This document shows positions 15,859-24,995 of a DNA stretch of 64,000 bases, piece after piece; the stretch's first letter is position 1, and each line of letters begins with the position of its first letter. The DNA is taken from the NCBI RefSeq assembly GCF_000424105.1, contig NZ_AUJG01000011.1:1-64000 (forward strand), given 5' to 3'. The notes beneath the pieces are model-generated. The model worked only from the letters and a program-made list of their open reading frames with translations. It was not told where the DNA came from and did no database searches. This stretch comes from Lachnospira multipara ATCC 19207. GTDB lineage: Bacteria > Bacillota > Clostridia > Lachnospirales > Lachnospiraceae. The position numbers and the translations under genes were made by a program.

Positions 15859-17691
15859 ATGGATAACAACGGGGTAAATGAAGTATTTAATAAGTATAAC
15901 GTAGATCAGATTGTAGTTCCTGATGTAGTTAAGGAAGATCTACTAAGCATTATAGAGGAGAAGCTATCGAAAGTTGGCTTCTATTATCGTGTTGCCTACA
16001 GAGTAAAGACAAGCGACTCTATTTTGAATAAGCTTTTACTTAAACAATACAGAATAGAAGGCTCGCCAAATGAACATAAGAAGATGCAGGATTTAGTTGG
16101 TATTAGAGTAATTCTTTACTATGAAGATGACGTGGAGATTTGTAAGGATTTGCTGGATACTATTTTTGCCACACCAGGTATTTGGGAGACAACAGAAGCG
16201 TCTGAATATGAGTTTAAGGCAAGTAAGGTGAATGGTATTTTTAAACTTCCATCTTACTTAAGTAAGAATATTTCTAATCCTATGTTATCAGAATATATAG
16301 ACGATACATTTGAAATACAGGTAAGAACTAACTCCTTTGAGGGTTGGCACGAGATTGAGCATGATACAAGATATAAGGGTTCAGCCTTTGGTGGTAACGA
16401 AGCCCTAGCTAGAAAGATGAACTCAATCCTTGCTACTTACGAGCTTTGTGATGATTCCATGGTAGGCTTAATTGAAGATTTAGGACATCATCATTATAAG
16501 AATAAGAACTGGAATGATATGCTTAGATGCCATTACAGACTTAAATTTGAAAATGAACCTCTTCATCCATACGTAGAGGAGATTTTCAATAAGGATAATG
16601 AACTTGCTAAGCAATTCTATAAATTTAGACGTGGAAAGTTAATTAAGCAGTTGTGCCTTAATGTCTATGGCAGGGCAGCAGAACTTACAATCACTAACAT
16701 TGTTAGAATTGTAAATCAGATTGGCCCTAATGATGAAAGACTTAATGATGCCTTTGTAAAGATTGAACTTGAAAAGAAGGAAGGGGCAAGCTTTAATAGA
16801 CGTCGAAGATTTGAGCCATTTAAGACCTTAGGTCAGTACAAGGTATTCCATGCTAAGACAGATATTGATCTTAACAACTTAAGTATAGAGGATGCCTTTA
16901 GAAAGGCTTCTAACCTAATTTATTCTTGGGTAAATTCTAGATTTAACGAAGTATTTACAGACATACCAGAAGAAGTAGCTAGTTATTCTAATACAAGTCC
17001 AGGATATTCGGTTATGGTTAGCTATAATCCGGAAAAGCTTGAATTTGTGGAGAATACAACTCATTTGGATTCAAATGTAGCTACTAGACTTTGGATTTCA
17101 GATGCCTATATTAGAAAGAATGGGGATCGCCTAGAATTTGAGGTGACTAATAGATATGCAGAACCAGAGGATAGATTTAGAGATTCAGATAATATTCTTT
17201 TTTCTAGACCTAACTTCTATGGCGAAATTGCAGATAATATAGGAATTTGCGATGTGGAAAAGCTAAAGGAAGCTGTTAAATACGTGGATAATAATGAAGA
17301 TTTTGAAAATCTGGTATCCTTAATTAATAATAAAGACAGACGATTCCCTGTTGTAGTATTTAATGCAGAAGGAGATTGGATTGAAGAATTTGATATTAAT
17401 TATTTTGCTTATCTTGTAGGTTATTATTCACATATTAAGATGTTTAGTAATAAAGACCAGGCAAGACGTTTTGCCAACGACTTTGGACTTAATATGACAG
17501 AATACGTTAATTCAATTACTGTGTTCTATCCTGATAAAGAGCCTATTACAAGCTATAATTCTGATATTATGGATAGCTCCTATGAAGTTATTAAATTTGA
17601 AAAGAAGAAGTATTGGAATGAAACAGGTTGTAGAGCCTTTAGAAGACAGCTTGTTGCTGATATTAGAGAGAATAATATTATTGATAGATAG
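15859..17691 (+). CDS. RelA/SpoT-like nucleotidyltransferase-domain protein with long C-terminal extension
   Basis: Residues about 20-215 resemble the (p)ppGpp synthetase domain: YRVKTSDSI at 47-55, MQDLVGIRVILYYEDD at 76-91, and FEIQVRT...WHEIEHDTRYK at 151-173 with the EH(D)xxYK signature. However, the G-loop, usually NGYxSxH and needed for the acceptor nucleotide, reads KVNGIFKLPSYL near 123-134, so tyrosine and histidine are missing. The remaining about 400 residues match no domain I know and contain no ACT, TGS or HD motif. AAAGG upstream of the ATG at 15859 sets the start. It could be a divergent alarmone enzyme, a toxic small-alarmone-synthetase relative or a nucleotide sensor; I cannot choose. 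Confidence 0.65.
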   Translation: MDNNGVNEVFNKYNVDQIVVPDVVKEDLLSIIEEKLSKVGFYYRVAYRVKTSDSILNKLLLKQYRIEGSPNEHKKMQDLVGIRVILYYEDDVEICKDLLDTIFATPGIWETTEASEYEFKASKVNGIFKLPSYLSKNISNPMLSEYIDDTFEIQVRTNSFEGWHEIEHDTRYKGSAFGGNEALARKMNSILATYELCDDSMVGLIEDLGHHHYKNKNWNDMLRCHYRLKFENEPLHPYVEEIFNKDNELAKQFYKFRRGKLIKQLCLNVYGRAAELTITNIVRIVNQIGPNDERLNDAFVKIELEKKEGASFNRRRRFEPFKTLGQYKVFHAKTDIDLNNLSIEDAFRKASNLIYSWVNSRFNEVFTDIPEEVASYSNTSPGYSVMVSYNPEKLEFVENTTHLDSNVATRLWISDAYIRKNGDRLEFEVTNRYAEPEDRFRDSDNILFSRPNFYGEIADNIGICDVEKLKEAVKYVDNNEDFENLVSLINNKDRRFPVVVFNAEGDWIEEFDINYFAYLVGYYSHIKMFSNKDQARRFANDFGLNMTEYVNSITVFYPDKEPITSYNSDIMDSSYEVIKFEKKKYWNETGCRAFRRQLVADIRENNIIDR

Positions 17692-17720
17692 TGATAATAT
17701 GAATTAATAAATATAATAAT

Positions 17721-17776
17721 AAAGCTACCATTTAGAAAAGACATTTAAGTTCAAAACTATATGGTAGCTTATTTTT
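17721..17776. terminator. bidirectional terminator
   Basis: AAGCTACCAT (17722-17731) and ATGGTAGCTT (17761-17770) form a perfect ten-base stem. An A-rich left flank and T-rich right flank let it serve both convergent genes. Confidence 0.75.
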
Positions 17777-17780
17777 GTAA

Positions 17781-18806
17781 TTATTTTACTGTAATAATTT
17801 CGACTTTAGAAAATGTAGTCGTTGTAGGAACTCTATAAAGGGTCTGCTGGTCAGCGTAATACATAAAGAAGGTATACTTAGAGGTACAATGCACATTTGT
17901 AATATTACCTTGGGCTATGTATTCGATTTGAGTACCGTCAATGTTTAGTCTATAAAGTCCCGTGGTGTTTCCATCACCCTCAACCTGTGCAAAAACCTTG
18001 GTGCCATAGACATTATAGTTAATAACCTTGGCATCGTTTGGCGCAAATATCTGCTCAAGTACCATAGTTTGAGTATTTAGCCTCATTAAAGCATAGTCTT
18101 TACTAAGGTCTATATAGTACATGTAATTACCCTCATAATCTACCTGATATGCATTGGCATCATAGAAGAAATGAAGGGAATCGTCTTTAGTATCAAGATA
18201 GTAAATCCTATTTCTTTCAGTTTCATTAGCAAAATAAATTCTCTGCTCATAAACATTTGCCACATTATATTCTGTCTCACTAATAAAGGTGTTATCCTTC
18301 CTATCAATCTTAATCTTTTGAAGAGTAAGAGCAGTCTGGTCGTCATAATGATGATAGAAAATGTAGTTGCCACATAAACTTATCATTCCAGATTTTTCCT
18401 GAGTGATAGTCACTATGTGTGAACCATCAAGGTTACAGCGATAAAGTCCATATAACTGTCCCTTAAATACCATGGCAATGGCATCGGGAGAATAGTTATT
18501 TCTAACGTAATAGATATATTTTCCACAGACATTAATGTAGGCTACGGAGTCATCCACTAGCTTTCTTGCATTAGTACAATCCGAACTCATAACATAAAGG
18601 GTGTTTTTATCTGCAGCATTTGCAAAATATATCTTTCCATCATATTCACAAAAAAGGCCGCCATTGTTTAAGTTGCCGGTGGTGTTACCTGTGGCATTGT
18701 CTTTATTGTAGGTTACCCTGCTACTTAAAATGGCATAGGTTACAAATCCAATTAGAGCAATTGCTATAATAGCAGATGCTATGGCGATTTTTACAGGCTT
18801 TGACAT
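17781..18806 (-). CDS. DUF5050-type beta-propeller-like membrane-anchored protein
   Basis: The protein starts with an uncleaved-looking membrane anchor (residues about 7-28). An extracellular region follows with repeated aromatic strands such as GKIYFAN, GKYIYYVRNN, GNYIFYHHY and QRIYFANET, each around 40-45 residues apart. This matches the DUF5050 propeller-like family of clostridia. The repeats read as about six blades, with phrases like YRCNLDGSH and YRLNIDGTQ between strands. The start has CGGAGG upstream on the minus strand. Function is unknown; such proteins are surface-exposed and may bind peptides or glycans. It converges on the RelA/SpoT-like gene and diverges from pheA. Confidence 0.7.
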   Translation of the reverse strand: MSKPVKIAIASAIIAIALIGFVTYAILSSRVTYNKDNATGNTTGNLNNGGLFCEYDGKIYFANAADKNTLYVMSSDCTNARKLVDDSVAYINVCGKYIYYVRNNYSPDAIAMVFKGQLYGLYRCNLDGSHIVTITQEKSGMISLCGNYIFYHHYDDQTALTLQKIKIDRKDNTFISETEYNVANVYEQRIYFANETERNRIYYLDTKDDSLHFFYDANAYQVDYEGNYMYYIDLSKDYALMRLNTQTMVLEQIFAPNDAKVINYNVYGTKVFAQVEGDGNTTGLYRLNIDGTQIEYIAQGNITNVHCTSKYTFFMYYADQQTLYRVPTTTTFSKVEIITVK

Positions 18807-18984
18807 GTGTCTACCTCCGTTTATTATAAAAAAATAATTTATTTAATTAATACGTTCACTTTTTTTTAGTATAACATAAAAAATATCTCTTGTTAAATAG
18901 ATAAATTCAAGTTAAAATGAAATGGCATGTGTAATATGTAATACATCCTAAGGCAGAAATGCGACACATGGGAGGTAGTAGTAA

Positions 18985-20115
18985 ATGTTAGATTTAGGTG
19001 AAATTAGAAAGAATATCGACGGAATAGACAGGCAGCTCGTTTCCTTGTTTGAGGAGAGAATGCGACTTACAAGTCAGGTAGCAGAGTACAAGATAGAGAC
19101 GGGTAAGAAGGTTCTAGATCCGGAGAGAGAAAGACAGAAGCTAGAGGCGATTAAGTCCCTAGTAGAGAAAGAAGATAATAAGCATCCAATTGCTGACTTG
19201 TTCTCTCAGATCATGGCCAATTCAAGAAAGGGGCAGTATATGCTTCTTGAGAAGATGGGTCAGACTTTAAGAGAACCTTATGAAGCAGTAGATGAGATAA
19301 AGAAAGAAGGCGCTAAGGTAGTTTATCAGGGAGTTGCAGGGGCTTATGCCTACGCGGCTATGTTAGATTATTTTGGTGAGGATGTTGATAATTTCAATGT
19401 TCCAACATGGAAGGATGCCATGGAAGCCGTTAAAGAGGGAAAGGCGGATTACGCAGTTCTTCCAATAGAGAATTCTACAACAGGTAGTATTACAGCAGTT
19501 TATGATCTTTTACAGGAATACAATAACTATATCGTCGCAGAAGTGTATGTAAAGGTAGAGCACGTTCTTATGGGACTTAAAGGAACTGACCTTTCAAAGG
19601 TAACAACAGTTTATTCCCATGCTCAAGGCCTTACACAATGCGAATCATTTTTAGAATCACATAAAGATTGGCAGCAAATCAGCCAGCCAAACACTGCAGT
19701 TGCAGCTAAGAAGATTTTTGAGGATAAGGATAATTCTCATGTGGCTATTGCAAGTAAGGAGGCAGCTAAGCTATATGGCTTAGAAATCCTAAAGACTGAT
19801 ATAGCTGATGAGGCCAATAATACAACAAGATTTGTGATTGTATCTAAGACTCGTACATTCGTAAAGAATGCTAAAAAAACTAGCATTGTTTTTGAATGCG
19901 TCAATGAGCCAGGTTCACTATATAATTTACTAAGCCATATAATTTATAATGGTTTAAATATGACTAAAATTGAATCAAGACCAATAGAAGGTCGCCAATG
20001 GGAATTTAGATTTTTCGTTGATATAGAAGGAAATATAAATGACCAACGCGTTATGAATGCTCTTAGAGGAATTGAGGAAGAGAGCAGATCAATTCGCCTG
20101 TTAGGCAACTATTAA
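18985..20115 (+). CDS. pheA: bifunctional chorismate mutase/prephenate dehydratase
   Basis: This enzyme makes prephenate and then phenylpyruvate for phenylalanine synthesis. Residues 1-90 are an AroQ-type chorismate mutase (IRKNIDGIDRQLVSLFEERM, with KKVLDPERE). Residues about 108-290 are prephenate dehydratase (VVYQGVAGAYAYAAM; catalytic loop NNTTRFVIVSK). Residues about 297-376 are a regulatory ACT domain with the phenylalanine-binding ESRP. GGGAGG precedes the ATG. The 376-residue length matches bacterial fused PheA. Feedback inhibition by phenylalanine is expected from the ACT domain. Confidence 0.93.
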   Translation: MLDLGEIRKNIDGIDRQLVSLFEERMRLTSQVAEYKIETGKKVLDPERERQKLEAIKSLVEKEDNKHPIADLFSQIMANSRKGQYMLLEKMGQTLREPYEAVDEIKKEGAKVVYQGVAGAYAYAAMLDYFGEDVDNFNVPTWKDAMEAVKEGKADYAVLPIENSTTGSITAVYDLLQEYNNYIVAEVYVKVEHVLMGLKGTDLSKVTTVYSHAQGLTQCESFLESHKDWQQISQPNTAVAAKKIFEDKDNSHVAIASKEAAKLYGLEILKTDIADEANNTTRFVIVSKTRTFVKNAKKTSIVFECVNEPGSLYNLLSHIIYNGLNMTKIESRPIEGRQWEFRFFVDIEGNINDQRVMNALRGIEEESRSIRLLGNY

Positions 20116-20172
20116 TTTTGATTTAACCCCCAGCAGGTTAAATATAAATTATTTTTTTTAAGGAGAAGGAAA

Positions 20173-20889
20173 ATGGAAATCAAATCGCTTGAAAAAGAAC
20201 TTTTGGGATGTTCATATCCAGGAAGAGGAATTGTCATTGGTATGTCTGATGATAACAAGTACGCTGTAACAGCATATTTTATTATGGGAAGAAGTGAGAA
20301 TAGCCGTAATAGAGTATTTGCAGTAGAAGGCGAAGGCATTAGAACTGAGGCTTACGACCCAAGTAAGTTAGAAGATCCAAGCCTTATTATTTATGCTCCA
20401 GTTAGAGTATTAGACGATAAGACAATAGTTACTAATGGTGATCAGACAGACACAATCTTTGATAATATGAGCAAGGGCCAGACTTTTGAAGAATCTTTAA
20501 GAGAAAGAGAATTTGAACCAGATGCTCCTAATTACACACCTAGAATTTCAGGTCTTATGACAGTTAAGGAAGGCAAGTACGACTATGCTATGTCAATCTT
20601 AAAGAGCCATAACGGAAATCCAAAGCAGTGTAATAGATATACATTTACTTATGATGCTCCACAGGCAGGAGAAGGTCACTACATCCACACATATATGGGT
20701 GATGGCAACCCACTTCCAAGCTATGAGGGAGAACCTACATGGGTTAAGTTATCAGGTGATATCGACACATTTACAAAGACAGTATGGGAAAACTTAAATG
20801 AGGATAATAAGGTTTCTTTATTTGTTAGATACATCGATATTGCAACAGGTAAGTATGAAACAAGAATTATTAATAAGCACACAAATTAA
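20173..20889 (+). CDS. purO: PurO-like IMP cyclohydrolase
   Basis: This 238-residue protein resembles archaeal-type IMP cyclohydrolase, which closes FAICAR to IMP, the last step of de novo purine synthesis. Family-like segments are CSYPGRGIVIGMSDDNKYAVTA (residues about 12-33), FIMGRSENSRNRVF (36-49) and the central PSLIIYAPVRVLDD. It has no resemblance to the bacterial PurH cyclohydrolase domain. The next gene, 30 bases downstream, encodes the AICAR transformylase, so the two supply the functions that most bacteria fuse in PurH. A good Shine-Dalgarno AAGGAGAAGG precedes the ATG. Confidence 0.87.
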   Translation: MEIKSLEKELLGCSYPGRGIVIGMSDDNKYAVTAYFIMGRSENSRNRVFAVEGEGIRTEAYDPSKLEDPSLIIYAPVRVLDDKTIVTNGDQTDTIFDNMSKGQTFEESLREREFEPDAPNYTPRISGLMTVKEGKYDYAMSILKSHNGNPKQCNRYTFTYDAPQAGEGHYIHTYMGDGNPLPSYEGEPTWVKLSGDIDTFTKTVWENLNEDNKVSLFVRYIDIATGKYETRIINKHTN

Positions 20890-20918
20890 TAATTGTTAGT
20901 ATATGGAGGAAAGTAAAA

Positions 20919-22100
20919 ATGAAGGAATTTCAGTTAAAATATGGTTGTAACCCTAATCAGAAGCCATCAAGAATTTTCATGGAAAATGGATCAGAGCTTC
21001 CAGTTGAAATCTTAAACGGTAGACCAGGTTATATTAATTTCTTAGATGCATTTAATGGTTATCAGTTAGTTAAGGAATTAAAGGAAGCTACAGGACTTCC
21101 AGCAGCAACAAGCTTTAAGCATGTATCTCCAGCAGGTGCTGCAGTTGGTCTTCCTTTAACAGATGTTGAGAAGAAGATTTACTGGGTAGATGAAGAAATC
21201 GGCGAATTAAGCCCACTTGCATGCGCTTACTCAAGAGCTCGTGGTGCTGATAGAATGTCATCATTTGGTGATTTCATTTCCCTTTCAGATGTTTGTGATG
21301 TAACAACAGCTAAGCTTATTCAGCACGAAGTATCTGATGGTATTATTGCTCCTGGTTACACAGACGAAGCTTTCGAAATCTTAAGCAAGAAGAAGAAGGG
21401 CAATTACAATATCATTAAGATTAACCCTGATTACAAGCCAGAACCAATCGAGAGAAAGCAGGTTTACGGCGTAACATTTGAACAGGGACGTAATGAATTT
21501 GAAATTAACAAGGCTCTCCTTGAAAATGTTGTCACAGACAATAAGGAAATTCCAGACACAGCAAAGATTGACCTTATTATCGCTTTAATTACATTAAAGT
21601 ATACTCAGTCAAACTCAGTTTGCTATGCTAAGGGTGGTCAGGCAATCGGTATCGGTGCTGGACAGCAGTCAAGAATTCACTGTACAAGACTTGCTGGTTC
21701 TAAGGCAGATAACTGGTATTTAAGACAGAATCCTAAGGTACTTAACCTTCCATTTAAGGAAAATGTAGGTCGTGCCGATAGAGATAACGCTATTGATTTA
21801 TACATTGGTGATGAATACGAAGACTTACTTCGTGATGGCGAGTGGGAAAGAGTATTTACTTCTAAGCCAGAAGTATTTACAAAGGAAGAGAAGAGAGCTT
21901 GGCTTGATGGTAACACAGAAGTTGCTCTTGGTTCTGATGCATTCTTCCCATTTGGCGATAACATTGAAAGAGCTTACAAGTCAGGTGTTAAGTATATTGC
22001 TCAGCCAGGCGGATCTATTAGAGATGACAATGTTATTGAAACATGTAATAAGAGAGGCATTGCAATGTGCTTCACAGGAATGCGTTTATTCCATCACTAA
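20919..22100 (+). CDS. purH: stand-alone AICAR formyltransferase
   Basis: The 393-residue protein corresponds to the transformylase half of PurH: it transfers a formyl group from 10-formyl-THF to AICAR. The start LKYGCNPNQKPSRIF and the catalytic SFKHVSPAGAAVG (residues about 66-78, with the catalytic Lys-His) are clear. KYTQSNSVCYAKGGQAIGIGAGQQSR (about 227-252, quoted in two parts in homologues) and the C-terminal FFPFGDNIERA complete the family pattern. No cyclohydrolase domain is fused. TATGGAGGAA precedes the start, and the terminator at 22152 ends the two-gene unit. Confidence 0.92.
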   Translation: MKEFQLKYGCNPNQKPSRIFMENGSELPVEILNGRPGYINFLDAFNGYQLVKELKEATGLPAATSFKHVSPAGAAVGLPLTDVEKKIYWVDEEIGELSPLACAYSRARGADRMSSFGDFISLSDVCDVTTAKLIQHEVSDGIIAPGYTDEAFEILSKKKKGNYNIIKINPDYKPEPIERKQVYGVTFEQGRNEFEINKALLENVVTDNKEIPDTAKIDLIIALITLKYTQSNSVCYAKGGQAIGIGAGQQSRIHCTRLAGSKADNWYLRQNPKVLNLPFKENVGRADRDNAIDLYIGDEYEDLLRDGEWERVFTSKPEVFTKEEKRAWLDGNTEVALGSDAFFPFGDNIERAYKSGVKYIAQPGGSIRDDNVIETCNKRGIAMCFTGMRLFHH

Positions 22101-22151
22101 TTAGAAACTTATATATAATAGAAACCTTACACATAAACTAAATAAAAGTTT

Positions 22152-22185
22152 AAAAGCCCAATCTATGATAGATTGGGCTTTTTTT
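22152..22185 (+). terminator. rho-independent terminator
   Basis: AAGCCCAATCTA and TAGATTGGGCTT form a twelve-base stem followed by a run of seven T after the AICAR transformylase gene. Confidence 0.9.
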
Positions 22186-22255
22186 AATGGTTAAATTCTT
22201 TACCTGTTAAATGTATTGTGATAAAATGAATTTAAGATTTTAGGAGATGGTAAAA

Positions 22256-24016
22256 GTGAATATGAGTAGAAAAAAAGGGATTTTAACAGTTCTTTTGGCT
22301 CTTGTTTTAGTTTTTGTATCCCTAGATTTTGGCTTTTGCTATAAGAAGGTATTAGCAGACAATGATGCAACTGTAAGCATTGATAAGTCAAATTCTTGGG
22401 AATCAAACGGCGAGTATTTTGCGCAGTTTAACATTACAATAACTAACAATTTGTCAAAAAGACTAACAGATTGGCAGTTAAAGTTAGATAAGGGTTCTTT
22501 TAGCCTTAGCCAATCTTGGTGCTGTAGTATCACTGATTGCGGAAGTTACTGGCAGATAAGTCCAGAGTCTTACAATCAAGTGATTGAAGCTTCTATGAGT
22601 ATTTCTAACGTCGGCTTAATTCTTAGTTCTAGTGGGGAGACAAGTCTTGGAAATGTAACTATTGTAACAAGTTATGAGACAACTTCTTCCACAAATCCAA
22701 CAAGTTCTAGTAATGAATCAAATAACATCACAAACACCACAGCTACTGATTCAACTAGTGACTCTAATGGAAGTATAACTAATGCAGCTAATGAGCAGCT
22801 AAGCGAGCCTGTGGCAGAGGAAAATCAAGAAGGGGAGCTCTTAGATTGTGGCAAATGTGCACTAATCGGGGCAGAACTACATTTTCCATATGCTAATGGA
22901 GCCTTGGCTTCAGCGAAAACTGCAATTGATTATTCTAATGAATCTAAGGAATTAGTGGCAAAGGAAAGAGAAAGTACAGAAGCTACAACTAATGAAGAAG
23001 AGGTGACTACAGGAGTCGTTGCCTTAGAAGACACAAAAAGCGCAGATAGTGCAGTTACAAATAATGAAGAAACAGCAAATTCAGGGGATAACAGTCAAAT
23101 CACATATGGATCTGCAAGAATTCCAACAGGCAGAGTGAGAGTTTCGGGAAGCCATTTGGTGGATTTAAGCGGAAGCCAAGTGCAGTTAAGAGGGGTTAGC
23201 ACACATGGAATATCCTGGTTTCCAGAGTATTTAAACAGTGCGGCACTTTCGACTTTAAAGAATGACTGGGGCATCAACGTAATTCGAATTGCCATGTACC
23301 CTAAGGAATACGCTGGTTATTTATCAGGTGGGGATAAGGAAAGTCTAAAATCCAAAATCGATGAAGGGGTTAAGGCGGCAGCCAATCTAGGTTTGTACGT
23401 GATTATTGATTGGCATGTTCTAAATTATAATCCTAATGAAACCAAGGACGAAGCTATTGCTTTCTTTAAAGAAATGTCCAATAAATACAAAGATTATGAA
23501 AATGTAATTTATGAGATTTGTAATGAACCAGTTGGAGCAGAGTGGTCAAGTCAGATAAAGCCTTACGCTGAAAATGTTATTTCAGCTATTAGGGAAAATG
23601 ATTCTCAGGCCCTAATTATTGTTGGCACCAACACTTGGTCGCAGGACGTAGATGCAGTTGTAGGCAATACTATTGATGATGCAAATGTGTGCTATAGCCT
23701 ACATTTTTACGCTGCAACTCATAAAGAAGCAATACAAAATAAGTTAAAATATGCCATTAATAACGGAGTTCCTGTATTTGTATCTGAATGTAGCATTTGT
23801 GATGCTTCAGGTTCAGGTGGAATTGATTATACATGGGCAAATTCGTGGCTTAATTTACTAAACGAAAACAATATAAGTTACATAGCTTGGAGCCTTTGCA
23901 ATAAGCAAGAAACTTCAGCTCTTATTAAGTCTTCTTGTTCAAAAACAAGCGGTTGGAGTGAAGATGATTATAGTGATGCGGGAAAGTGGTTTATGAAAGC
24001 TATAAAAAATCAGTAA
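22256..24016 (+). CDS. secreted GH5 cellulase with CBM2-like domain
   Basis: A signal peptide (KKGILTVLLALVLVFVSLDFGF) is followed by an about 110-residue cellulose-binding-like module: tryptophans in NSWES, LTDWQLKL and SYWQIS, and Cys pair near 92-98. A Ser/Thr/Asn- and Glu-rich linker of about 140 residues leads to a GH5 catalytic domain from about residue 290. Its acid/base is the glutamate in ICNEPVG (about 424) and its nucleophile the glutamate in FVSECSI (about 511); VIIDWHVL and SLHFYA also match endo-beta-1,4-glucanases. AGGAG at 22242-22246 best fits the GTG at 22256; the ATG at 22262 is an alternative. The linker carries an odd LDCGKCALIG segment. Confidence 0.85.
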   Translation: MNMSRKKGILTVLLALVLVFVSLDFGFCYKKVLADNDATVSIDKSNSWESNGEYFAQFNITITNNLSKRLTDWQLKLDKGSFSLSQSWCCSITDCGSYWQISPESYNQVIEASMSISNVGLILSSSGETSLGNVTIVTSYETTSSTNPTSSSNESNNITNTTATDSTSDSNGSITNAANEQLSEPVAEENQEGELLDCGKCALIGAELHFPYANGALASAKTAIDYSNESKELVAKERESTEATTNEEEVTTGVVALEDTKSADSAVTNNEETANSGDNSQITYGSARIPTGRVRVSGSHLVDLSGSQVQLRGVSTHGISWFPEYLNSAALSTLKNDWGINVIRIAMYPKEYAGYLSGGDKESLKSKIDEGVKAAANLGLYVIIDWHVLNYNPNETKDEAIAFFKEMSNKYKDYENVIYEICNEPVGAEWSSQIKPYAENVISAIRENDSQALIIVGTNTWSQDVDAVVGNTIDDANVCYSLHFYAATHKEAIQNKLKYAINNGVPVFVSECSICDASGSGGIDYTWANSWLNLLNENNISYIAWSLCNKQETSALIKSSCSKTSGWSEDDYSDAGKWFMKAIKNQ

Positions 24017-24125
24017 ATGTCCCTTTTGTTCAAAAAATAATTTTGAAAATATTGGACATTTTGTTTACAAAAGTTTTCAATGAGACTATACTATGCAATG
24101 TTGTGTCAAGATAGATAGGAGGCTT

Positions 24126-24959
24126 ATGGACGTAAAATTAATTGCTCTAGATTTAGATGGAACAACACTGAATAATAATGGAAAATTATCCGAAGAAACA
24201 AAAGATGCTTTAATGACTGCCATGGATAATGGAGTTAATGTGTGTATTGCTAGTGGACGCGCATTTGATGCTCTTCCAGAAGAAGTGTTAAAAGTTCCTG
24301 GCATTGAATATGCAATTACAAGTAATGGAGCGGCTATCTATAAAGTTAAGAACAAGGAGCTGATAAAGGCTTATAAATTATTAGCGAGTTCTGTGGATTT
24401 AATTTTAAGCATGTCTAAAAAATACAAAGAAATAACATTTGAGTGCTTTATTAATGGAACGGCCTACGCACAAAAGGATTATATTGAGAATCCTCTTATC
24501 GTAGGAGATAAAGTACGTTCGGTAGAATACATAAGAAAAACAAGACATCCAATTGATAACATTGTAGAGTTTATCTCAGATAATAAAGACAATTTAGATT
24601 GTATGAATATAATATTAGGAGACTTTGATGTTAGAGAAAAGATTATAGATGAGATAAAATCTTTAACATCCGATGTTTATATTACAAGTGCTAGTCCTGT
24701 AATGCTTGAGTTTTCCTATAAGGATTGCGGAAAAGCGTCAGGTCTTAAATTCCTTTCAGAGTACTTAGGGATTGATAGGGATTTAATAGCAGCATTTGGT
24801 GATGCAGATAACGACATAGATATGATCAAATTTGCGGGAGCAGGCGTAGCAGTAGCTAATGCCAATGATGCTCTTAAAAAAGAAGCTGATTATATAACAC
24901 TTTCCAATGACGAGGATGGTGTAGTTTATGCACTTAAAAATATCCTCGAAATTATTTAA
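24126..24959 (+). CDS. Cof-type HAD-superfamily phosphatase
   Basis: This 277-residue protein has HAD motif I at LIALDLDGTTLNNN (residues 5-18; the first two aspartates are nucleophile and acid). Motif II is CIASGRA, motif III the lysine in DCGKASGLKFL (about 198-208) and motif IV AFGDADNDIDM (about 222-232). The C2 cap domain between motifs II and III is that of the Cof/YbjI group, which dephosphorylates sugar phosphates, FMN or pyridoxal phosphate. GATAGGAGG precedes the ATG at 24126; an upstream ATG at 24093 lacks a binding site. The gene lies between two secreted hydrolase genes without obvious functional linkage. Confidence 0.9.
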   Translation: MDVKLIALDLDGTTLNNNGKLSEETKDALMTAMDNGVNVCIASGRAFDALPEEVLKVPGIEYAITSNGAAIYKVKNKELIKAYKLLASSVDLILSMSKKYKEITFECFINGTAYAQKDYIENPLIVGDKVRSVEYIRKTRHPIDNIVEFISDNKDNLDCMNIILGDFDVREKIIDEIKSLTSDVYITSASPVMLEFSYKDCGKASGLKFLSEYLGIDRDLIAAFGDADNDIDMIKFAGAGVAVANANDALKKEADYITLSNDEDGVVYALKNILEII

Positions 24960-24995
24960 CTTGAAAACTTAGACTTGAAAATTTGGAGGACAACT

